Shown here piece by piece: positions 1 to 7,275 of a DNA stretch of 64,000 bases. Under the pieces are notes generated by a model that was not told the DNA's origin, ran no database searches, and was given only the letters and a program-made list of their open reading frames with translations. A program made the position numbers and the translations under genes. Origin of the DNA: Phocoena phocoena (Eukaryota > Chordata > Mammalia > Artiodactyla > Phocoenidae); contig NC_089239.1 in the NCBI RefSeq assembly GCF_963924675.1, positions 1,105,001 through 1,169,000 of the forward strand, given 5' to 3'. The first letter of the stretch is position 1, and each line of letters opens with the position of its first letter.

Positions 1-253
1 TGCGAGTAGAAGTTCACTCAGGGAAGGACCCATTGTGTATCTTGAGGGAGAAAGGCTGCTCGTGTTCCACCTGCAACTAAAGGAGACTTCTTCGTGTAAC
101 ACGGCAGTGTTTTGGGAGAGGAAATGCTTATAGGCCTCACTAGAGCCTGTCTTGTTGGAGGCAGTTTGCTACACGCAGAAGTCTCTGCGAAAGAAGTTGA
201 TTCACGTCAGGGCCCATTGTGAACCTCCTGTGTCTTTCGACACCTTAAATTTA

Positions 254-264
254 CAGGTAAGTAT
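254..264 (+). other. Splice-donor-like motif CAG/GTAAGTAT
   Basis: CAG|GTAAGTAT matches the U1-complementary donor consensus and is preceded by TTTA. It is present in every unit whose leader is visible. Subfamily 3 (U17-U23) has one inserted A, giving GTAAGTAAT, which still keeps GTAAGT. A second, weaker donor-like site, GAG|GTAAGG, lies near 513-521. There is no evidence in this window of transcription or of a matched acceptor, so this may be chance. Confidence 0.35.
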
Positions 265-275
265 ACTGCATGTTT

Positions 276-291
276 GCCTGCAAATGCAGGC
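276..291. repeat. Perfect 7-bp inverted repeat with AA spacer
   Basis: GCCTGCA-AA-TGCAGGC is a near-palindrome, unchanged in every unit I checked. The two-base spacer is too short for a stable hairpin loop, so a symmetric protein-binding site, or chance, is more likely than an RNA structure. Confidence 0.5.
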
Positions 292-592
292 CTGATGGCA
301 CAAGGCGTGTTTCCCATTCTGAAAGTTCTGTTCACGGGGCCTTGAATTTCCCGGAGAGGCATACTGTTCACGGCTCTGTTGAAATTGTAGGCCTGGCTCT
401 GGGAAGAAATGGGGTTTTCGCTACTAAAACATGCTGCTTCCAAGGCCCGGTTGGGAGCTGATGCTGTCATTCTCTATACCTACGTGAAGACCAAAAGTCA
501 AGCCGTTGCCTCGAGGTAAGGCCCTGAATTGCCCTGCTGAAGCGGAGGCATGCAGCAGTTTCAAAATGGACTTCGTCGCAGTGCAGGAAGGC

Positions 593-804
593 TTTTCTTC
601 TTCTTCTTCTTCTTTGTACACGGGGCTCTCACTGTTGTGGCCTCTCCCGCTCCGGAGCAGAGACTACAGACGCGCAGGCTCAGCGGCCTGGGCTCTCGGG
701 CCTATTCATTCAAGGGCATGTTGGAACCTCCCGGTCCGGGGCACGAACTCGTGTCTCCTGCATCGGCAGGCAGACCCTCCACCACTGCGCCACCGGGGAA
801 GCCC
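593..804 (-). mobile_element. SINE A, tRNA-derived CHR-type SINE (cetacean)
   Basis: Read on the minus strand the element starts at 804 with GGGCTTCCCCGGTGGCGCAG. It keeps an intact Pol III A box (TGGCGCAGTGG), then the GCCTGCCGATGCAGG segment and a B box with one mismatch (AGTTCGTGCCC). The body ends in GAGAGGCCACAACAGTGAGAG followed by the GAA-rich tail. The middle has drifted from the family consensus, notably around 690-730. No convincing target-site duplication is visible. The right flank is homologous to that of SINE B. Family assignment is from recognition of the consensus. Confidence 0.88.
594..615. repeat. (TTC)n microsatellite, the A-rich tail of SINE A
   Basis: On the minus strand this reads as a GAA/AAG-rich run directly after the 3' end of SINE A, so it is best read as the SINE's A-rich tail turned into a microsatellite. 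Its overall length is the same in the units compared. U1-U9 read GGCTTTTCTTC, and from U10 onward the first C is T, giving seven consecutive T's. Confidence 0.8.
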
Positions 805-1070
805 GACTTTCTGCATTATTGTAACGTTAGCACACATTTCCGGACACATAGAACACTCGCGTGGGCACCCTATTCCCTGCAAGGACACTGAGTAGCGGCA
901 GGCTCCACTCTTCTGCTCAGAAACATCCAGGCCCGGAAGCCATTCCCAGTCACTCTGTGTATGCCGAGCGTAGGGAAACACACGGCACTCTCCCCTGGGA
1001 GAGCTAGATTTCGTCAGCACACCAACAACTCCAGGAAGTCCGTTCTCTCGCGTGCTACAGGCCATAGAGG
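805..1070. repeat. R_A, right flank of SINE A
   Basis: This 266-bp non-coding segment aligns without gaps to R_B (1639-1904), with about 48 differences by my count (roughly 18%). The part from 995 on (CTGGGA...TTTCGTCAGCAC) resembles the leader near 399-445, another sign of an older sub-repeat. Confidence 0.8.
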
Positions 1071-1437
1071 TCTTCCTCATTGCCCTCATCTGAGCTGCAC
1101 CGGGAAAAACCATCTGCTTCGCATTCTATTTACGAACTCGTACTCGAAGACACCATACGATGAGGACATAGCCGGCATGCATTCCTACTGTAATGAAAGC
1201 ACAGAATTCTTCCTGTTAAACTGCAGCATTTCAGAAGAGACTAAGGACCGAGAGCCTACTTAAGAGAGTTCCGGGATGAGGGAGCTGCCTGCATGTTGAA
1301 CACCCTATGAAGAAAAGTTGATTCAGGGAGGGTACTAGTGTGTAGCTAGAGCCTCCTTTGACTTGTGAGAAAACACAAGGATACAGGCTGCATGTTCACT
1401 GGAGACGGAGGCCAGATGGCAGAAATCTACCCTGCCC
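1071..1437. repeat. P1, first copy of the near-identical 367-bp block
   Basis: P1 runs from TCTTCCTCATTGCC to the left edge of SINE B and recurs as P2 exactly 834 bp downstream with only a few differences. It contains an EcoRI site (GAATTC near 1204) and a further copy of the core seen at 1-36 and 186-221 (GAAGAAAAGTTGATTCAGGG near 1309). P1 of subfamily 1 usually reads GAGCCTACTT where P2 reads GAGCCCACTT. In subfamilies 2 and 3 P1 reads AAGTGGATTC where P2 reads AAGTTGATTC or AGGTTGATTC. Confidence 0.85.
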
Positions 1438-1448
1438 TTTTATTTTCC

Positions 1449-1638
1449 ATATGCGGGCCTCTAACTGCTGTGGCCTCTCCCGTTGCGGATCCCAGGCTCC
1501 AGAAGCACGGGCCCAGCGGCCATGGCTCACGGGCCCAGCCGCCTCTGCGTCCTGTGCGATCTCCCCGGGACGGGCCACGAACCTGTGTACCCCGCTTCGG
1601 CAGGCAGACTCTCAAACACTGCGCCACCAGGGAAGCCC
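1449..1638 (-). mobile_element. SINE B, CHR-type SINE, chimeric flanks
   Basis: On the minus strand it begins GGGCTTCCCTGGTGGCGCAG, keeps the A box, and has a good B box (GGTTCGTGGCCC). The body runs through GGCTGGGCCCGTGAGCCATGG to GGGAGAGGCCAC, ending in a degenerate tail (GGAAAATAAAAGGG, plus-strand about 1436-1449). Its left flank is P, as for SINE C, and its right flank is R, as for SINE A. The T at 1596 is shared with C, and the A at 1606 is shared with A; each differs from the family consensus as I know it. B is therefore probably a C/A recombinant and not a third insertion. Confidence 0.88.
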
Positions 1639-1904
1639 GAAGTTCTGCATTTCTTTACCGTTAGCACACGTCGCCGGACACTTAGAACACTCGCGTTGGC
1701 ACCCTCGTCCCTGTGAGGACACTGAGGAGCTGCAGGCTCCAGTGTTCCGCTTAGAAACATCCAGGCCCGGATGCACTTCCCGATCTCTCCGTGTATGCCG
1801 AGTGCGTGGCAACAAACTGCACTCTTCCTTGGGACAGCTAGATTTCGTCAGCACGCCCAGAGCTCCAGGAAGTCCGCTCTCTCACGTCCTACGTGCCACA
1901 GAAG
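1639..1904. repeat. R_B, right flank of SINE B
   Basis: Gap-free homologue of R_A at about 82% identity, no gene. The similarity jumps to near identity at 1905, where P2 begins. Confidence 0.8.
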
Positions 1905-2271
1905 TCTTCCTCATTGCCCTCATCTGAGCTGCACCGGGAAAAACCCTCTGCTTCGCATTCTATCTACGAACTCGTACTCGAAGACACCATACGATGAGGA
2001 CATAGCCGGCATGCATTCCTACTGTAATGAAAGCACAGAATTCTTCCTGTTAAACTGCAGCATTTCAGAAGAGACTAAGGACCGAGAGCCCACTTAAGAG
2101 AGTTCCGGGATGAGGGAGCTGCCTGCATGTTGAACACCCTATGAAGAAAAGTTGATTCAGGGAGGGTACTAGTGTGTAGCTAGAGCCTCCTTTGACTTGT
2201 GAGAAAACACAGGGTTATAGCTGCATGTTCACTGGAGACGGAGGCCAGATGGCAGAAATCTTCCCTGCCCG
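1905..2271. repeat. P2, second copy of the near-identical 367-bp block
   Basis: Direct repeat of P1 at 834-bp spacing. It differs in U1 at a handful of bases (CTATCTACG, AACCCTCTG, GAGCCCACTT) and near the right end, where P2 has ACAGGGTTATAGCTG and P1 has ACAAGGATACAGGCTG. In the short units only one P block remains. Confidence 0.85.
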
Positions 2272-2293
2272 TTTATTTTGCCCCTTCTTCGGC

Positions 2294-2484
2294 CATGTGC
2301 GGGCCTCTGGCTGTGGTGGCCTCTCCCGTTGCGGATCACACGTTCCAGAAGCCCAGGCCCAGCGGCCATGGCTCACGGGCCCAGCCGCTCTGCGTCCTGT
2401 GGGATCTTCCCAGACTGGGCTACGAAACCGTGTTGACGGCTTCGGCAGGCGGACTCTCAACCCCTGCGCCACCAGGGAAACCCC
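2294..2484 (-). mobile_element. SINE C, CHR-type SINE
   Basis: On the minus strand it begins GGGGTTTCCCTGGTGGCGCAG and runs to GGGAGAGGCCACCACAGCC and GCGGGCCTC-type sequence near the tail. The A box is intact. The B box is disrupted (GGTTTCGTAGCCC), so Pol III activity is less likely than for A or B. A degenerate tail follows (GGGGCAAAATAAACGGGC, plus-strand about 2267-2284). The left flank is P2. The right flank is the satellite tail, unrelated to R apart from weak similarity. Confidence 0.87.
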
Positions 2485-2705
2485 GCTTGCCCATCTTGAA
2501 AGGTCCATTCGTGCTGTCTGGAACCTTCCTAAAGTACAGGTTTCTAACGGGCCTGTCTGTAGGCAGTGTAGGCAGTACTCGGGGAACAAAGGCATTTTCG
2601 CCGAATATACAGGGTGCTACCGTAGCCCGTTTAGGAGCGGCACATGATTATAGGCCTAACTTGAGCCTGCCTCGGTTGACGCAGTTCACTAAACGCAGGA
2701 CACCC
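2485..2705. repeat. Tail segment of the unit
   Basis: Non-coding. The stretch from CCCATCTTGAAAGG (2490) through GGGAACAAAGGCATTTTCGCC (from 2582) is colinear with the next leader's CCCATTCTGAAAG (313 of the unit) and GGGAAGAAATGGGGTTTTCGC (401), at an offset of 528 bp. It ends in TATAGGCCTAAC...CGCAGGACACCC, which resembles the leader at about 129-185. Confidence 0.75.
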
Positions 2706-5409
2706 TGCGAGTAGAAGTTCATTCAGGGAAGGACCCATTGTGTATCTTGAGGGAGAAAGGCTGCTCGTGTTCCACCTGCAACTAAAGGAGACTTCTTCGT
2801 GTAACACGGCAGTGTTTTGGGAGAGGAAATGCTTATAGGCCTCACTAGAGCCTGTCTTGTTGGAGGCAGTTTGCTACACGCAGAAGTCTCTGCGAAAGAA
2901 GTTGATTCACGTCAGGGCCCATTGTGAACCTCCTGTGTCTTTCGACACCTTAAATTTACAGGTAAGTATACTGCATGTTTGCCTGCAAATGCAGGCCTGA
3001 TGGCACAAGGCGTGTTTCCCATTCTGAAAGTTCTGTTCACGGGGCCTTGAATTTCCCGGAGAGGCATACTGTTCACGGCTCTGTTGAAATTGTAGGCCTG
3101 GCTCTGTGAAGAAATGGGGTTTTCGCTGCTAAAACATGCTGCTTCCAAGGCCCGGTTGGGAGCTGATGCTGTCATTCTCTATACCTACGTGAAGACCAAA
3201 AGTCAGCCGTTGCCTCGAGGTAAGGCCCTGAATTGCCCTGCTGAAGCGGAGGCATGCAGCAGTTTCAAAATGGACTTCGTCGCAGTGCAGGAAGGCTTTT
3301 CTTCTTCTTCTTCTTCTTTGTACACGGGGCTCTCACTGTTGTGACCTCTCCCGCTCCGGAGCAGAGACTACAGACGCGCAGGCTCAGCGGCCTGGGCTCT
3401 CGGGCCTATTCATTCAAGGGCATGTTGGAACCTCCCGGTCCGGGGCACGAACTCGTGTCTCCTGCATCGGCAGGCAGACCCTCCACCACTGCGCCACCGG
3501 GGAAGCCCGACTTTCTGCATTATTGTAACGTTAGCACACATTTCCGGACACATAGAACACTCGCGTGGGCACCCTATTCCCTGCAAGGACACTGAGTAGC
3601 GGCAGGCTCCACTCTTCTGCTCAGAAACATCCAGGCCCGGAAGCCATTCCCAGTCACTCTGTGTATGCCGAGCGTAGGGAAACACACGGCACTCTCCCCT
3701 GGGACAGCTAGATTTCGTCAGCACACCAACAACTCCAGGAAGTCCGTTCTCTCGCGTGCTACAGGCCATAGAGGTCTTCCTCATTGCCCTCATCTGAGCT
3801 GCACCGGGAAAAACCATCTGCTTCGCATTCTATCTACGAACTCGTACTCGAAGACACCATACGATGAGGACATAGCCGGCATGCATTCCTACTGTAATGA
3901 AAGCACAGAATTCTTCCTGTTAAACTGCAGCATTTCAGAAGAGACTAAGGACCGAGAGCCTACTTAAGAGAGTTCCGGGATGAGGGAGCTGCCTGCATGT
4001 TGAACACCCTATGAAGAAAAGTTGATTCAGGGAGGGTACTAGTGTGTAGCTAGAGCCTCCTTTGACTTGTGAGAAAACACAAGGATACAGGCTGCATGTT
4101 CACTGGAGACGGAGGCCAGATGGCAGAAATCTACCCTGCCCTTTTATTTTCCATATGCGGGCCTCTAACTGCTGTGGCCTCTCCCGTTGCGGATCCCAGG
4201 CTCCAGAAGCACGGGCCCAGTGGCCATGGCTCACGGGCCCAGCCGCCTCTGCGTCCTGTGCGATCTCCCCGGGACGGGCCACGAACCTGTGTACCCCGCT
4301 TCGGCAGGCAGACTCTCAAACACTGCGCCACCAGGGAAGCCCGAAGTTCTGCATTTCTTTACCGTTAGCACACGTCGCCGGACACTTAGAACACTCGCGT
4401 TGGCACCCTCGTCCCTGTGAGGACACTGAGGAGCTGCAGGCTCCAGTGTTCCGCTTAGAAACATCCAGGCCCGGATGCACTTCCCGATCTCTCCGTGTAT
4501 GCCGAGTGCGTGGCAACAAACTGCACTCTTCCTTGGGACAGCTAGATTTCGTCAGCACGCCCAGAGCTCCAGGAAGTCCGCTCTCTCACGTCCTACGTGC
4601 CACAGAAGTCTTCCTCATTGCCCTCATCTGAGCTGCACCGGGAAAAACCCTCTGCTTCGCATTCTATCTACGAACTCGTACTCGAAGACACCATACGATG
4701 AGGACATAGCCGGCATGCATTCCTACTGTAATGAAAGCACAGAATTCTTCCTGTTAAACTGCAGCATTTCAGAAGAGACTAAGGACCGAGAGCCCACTTA
4801 AGAGAGTTCCGGGATGAGGGAGCTGCCTGCATGTTGAACACCCTATGAAGAAAAGTTGATTCAGGGAGGGTACTAGTGTGTAGCTAGAGCCTCCTTTGAC
4901 TTGTGAGAAAACACAGGGTTATAGCTGCATGTTCACTGGAGACGGAGGCCAGATGGCAGAAATCTTCCCTGCCCGTTTATTTTGCCCCTTCTTCGGCCAT
5001 GTGCGGGCCTCTGGCTGTGGTGGCCTCTCCCGTTGCGGATCACACGTTCCAGAAGCCCAGGCCCAGCGGCCATGGCTCACGGGCCCAGCCGCTCTGCGTC
5101 CTGTGGGATCTTCCCAGACTGGGCTACGAAACCGTGTTGACGGCTTCGGCAGGCGGACTCTCAACCCCTGCGCCACCAGGGAAACCCCGCTTGCCCATCT
5201 TGAAAGGTCCATTCGTGCTGTCTGGAACCTTCCTAAAGTACAGGTTTCTAACGGGCCTGTCTGTAGGCAGTGTAGGCAGTACTCGGGGAACAAAGGCATT
5301 TTCGCCGAATATACAGGGTGCTACCGTAGCCCGTTTAGGAGCGGCACATGATTATAGGCCTAACTTGAGCCTGCCTCGGTTGACGCAGTTCACTAAACGC
5401 AGGACACCC
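2706..5409 (+). repeat. Unit U2 (complete, 2,704 bp, U1-U2 subtype)
   Basis: SINEs: A 3297-3508, B 4153-4342, C 4998-5188. It is one base shorter than U1 because the leader reads AGTCAG. It shares GCACGGG in B, CTCTGGCTG in C and AACCCTCTG in P2 with U1. Private changes include CTCTGTGAAG near 3105, GCTGCTAAAAC near 3127 and TGACCTCTCCC near 3344. Confidence 0.95.
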
Positions 5410-7275
5410 TGCGAGTAGAAGTTCATTCACGGAAGGACCCATTGTGTATCTTGAGGGAGAAAGGCTGCTCGTGTTCCACCTGCAACTAAAGGAGACTTCT
5501 TCGTGTAACACGGCAGTGTTTTGGGAGAGGAAATGCTTATAGGCCTCACTAGAGCCTGTCTTGTTGGAGGCAGTTTGCTACACGCAGAAGTCTCTGCGAA
5601 AGAAGTTGATTCACGTCAGGGCCCATTGTGAACCTCCTGTGTCTTTCGACACCTTAAATTTACAGGTAAGTATACTGCATGTTTGCCTGCAAATGCAGGC
5701 CTGATGGCACAAGGCGTGTTTCCCATTCTGAAAGTTCTGTTCACGGGGCCTTGAATTTCCCGGAGAGGCATACGGTTCACGGCTCTGTTGAAATTGTAGG
5801 CCTGGCTCTGGGAAGAAATGGGGTTTTCGCTACTAAAACATGCTGCTTCCAAGGCCCGGTTGGGAGCTGATGCTGTCATTCTCTATACCTACGTGAAGAC
5901 CAAAAGTCAGCCGTTGCCTCGAGGTAAGGCCCTGAATTGCCCTGCTGAAGCGGAGGCATGCAGCAGTTTCAAAATGGATTTCGTCGCAGTGCAGGAAGGC
6001 TTTTCTTCTTCTTCTTCTTCTTTGTACACGGGGCTCTCACTGTTGTGGCCTCTCCCGCTCCGGAGCAGAGACTACAGACGCGCAGGCTCAGCGGCCTGGG
6101 CTCTCGGGCCTATTCATTCAAGGGCATGTTGGAACCTCCCGGTCCGGGGCACGAACTCGTGTCTCCTGCATCGGCAGGCAGACCCTCCACCACTGCGCCA
6201 CCGGGGAAGCCCGACTTTCTGCATTATTGTAACGTTAGCACACATTTCCGGACACATAGAACACTCGCGTGGGCACCCTATTCCCTGCAAGGACACTGAG
6301 TAGCGGCAGGCTCCACTCTTCTGCTCAGAAACATCTAGGCCCGGAAGCCATTCCCAGTCACTCTGTGTATGCCGAGCGCAGGGAAACACACGGCACTCTC
6401 CCCTGGGACAGCTAGATTTCGTCAGCACACCAACAACTCCAGGAAGTCCGTTCTCTCGCGTGCTACAGGCCATAGAGGTCTTCCTCATTGCCCTCATCTG
6501 AGCTGCAGCGGGAAAAACCATCTGCTTCGCATTCTATCTACGAACTCGTACTCGAAGACACCATACGATGAGGACATAGCCGGCATGCATTCCTACTGTA
6601 ATGAAAGCACAGAATTCTTCCTGTTAAACTGCAGCATTTCAGAAGAGACTAAGGACCGAGAGCCCACTTAAGAGAGTTCCGGGATGAGGGAGCTGCCTGC
6701 ATGTTGAACACCCTATGAAGAAAAGTTGATTCAGGGAGGGTACTAGTGTGTAGCTAGAGCCTCCTTTGACTTGTGAGAAAACACAGGGTTATAGCTGCAT
6801 GTTCACTGGAGACGGAGGCCAGATGGCAGAAATCTTCCCTGCCCGTTTATTTTGCCCCTTCTTCGGCCACGTGCGGGCCTCTGACTGTGGTGGCCTCTCC
6901 CGTTGCGGATCACACGTTCCAGAAGCCCAGGCCCAGCGGCCATGGCTCACGGGCCCAGCCGCTCTGCGTCCTGTGGGATCTTCCCAGACTGGGCTACGAA
7001 ACCGTGTTGACGGCTTCGGCAGGCGGACTCTCAACCACTGCGCCACCAGGGAAACCCCGCTTGCCCATCTTGAAAGGTCCATTCGTGCTGTCTGGAACCT
7101 TCCTAAAGTACAGGTTTCTAACGGGCCTGTAGGCAGTGTAGGCAGTACTCGGGGAACAAAGGCATTTTCGCCGAATATACAGGGTGCTACCGTAGCCCGT
7201 TTAGGAGCGGCACATGATTATAGGCCTAACTTGAGCCTGCCTCGGTTGACGCAGTTCACTAAACGCAGGACACCC
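5410..7275 (+). repeat. Unit U3 (short form, 1,866 bp, module B missing)
   Basis: Contains SINE A (6001-6212) and SINE C (6868-7058) joined through a single P block (6479-6845); SINE B, R_B and one P are absent. It has AGTCAG and the single-CTGT form in C (CCTGTAGGC near 7130), and the CATCTAGGCCC variant near 6334. The last two are shared with U5 but not with U4. It lies between the U1-U2 subtype and the U4-U9 subtype. Confidence 0.95.
6479..6845. repeat. Hybrid P block at the U3 deletion junction
   Basis: The left part carries the P1-side variant CTGCAGCGGG (G at 6508), found in P1 of U5-U9. The right part carries the P2-type GAGCCCACTT (C at 6665) and runs on into SINE C. An exchange between P1 and P2 located between 6508 and 6665 explains the loss of exactly one 834-bp module. 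Confidence 0.7.

Larger units (their letters stand above)
1..592. repeat. Leader segment of the unit (non-SINE satellite sequence)
   Basis: This 592-bp stretch holds no gene. Together with the tail of the preceding unit it forms about 813 bp of satellite sequence between SINE C and SINE A. It contains degenerate internal repeats: the block at 186-221 resembles 1-36 at an offset of 185 bp, and GGCCCTGAATTGCCC near 520 resembles GGCCTTGAATTTCCC near 338 at an offset of 182 bp. It also contains a consensus-like splice donor (254-264), a short palindrome (276-291) and a second donor-like site near 513-521. Confidence 0.8.
1..2705 (+). repeat. Unit U1 (complete, 2,705 bp, subfamily 1, U1-U2 subtype)
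   Basis: Reference unit for this annotation. SINE bodies on the minus strand: A 593-804, B 1449-1638, C 2294-2484. It carries the extra A in AGTCAAG near 500 and the CTGTCTGT duplication at 2553-2560. B reads GCACGGG where U4-U9 read GCGCGGG, and C reads CTCTGGCTG; both forms are shared only with U2. Private changes include GGGAGAGCTAG near 1000 and CTATTTACG near 1128. Confidence 0.95.

Noticed and set aside
593..804. tRNA gene, because of the A and B boxes
   Set aside because: The boxes belong to a tRNA-derived SINE; no cloverleaf, anticodon arm or acceptor stem can be paired.
706..1113. 135-codon minus-strand open frame over SINE A and R_A
   Set aside because: Cysteine- and arginine-rich only because of composition; no start context, domain or constraint is visible, and substitutions fall without codon pattern.
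1358..1927. 189-codon open frame over SINE B and R_B, repeated in most long units
   Set aside because: It runs antisense through a SINE into satellite DNA. It overlaps open frames of similar length in other phases and on the other strand, lacks any recognisable domain, and its persistence follows from nucleotide homogenisation.
2267..2284. Minus-strand AATAAA as a polyadenylation signal
   Set aside because: It lies in the degenerate A-rich tail of SINE C (and likewise B), where such a motif is expected without function.
1..2705. LTR or endogenous retrovirus origin of the non-SINE sequence
   Set aside because: No TG...CA-bounded repeat pair, primer-binding site, polypurine tract or retroviral coding similarity is visible; the internal similarity is better explained by degenerate short tandem repeats.
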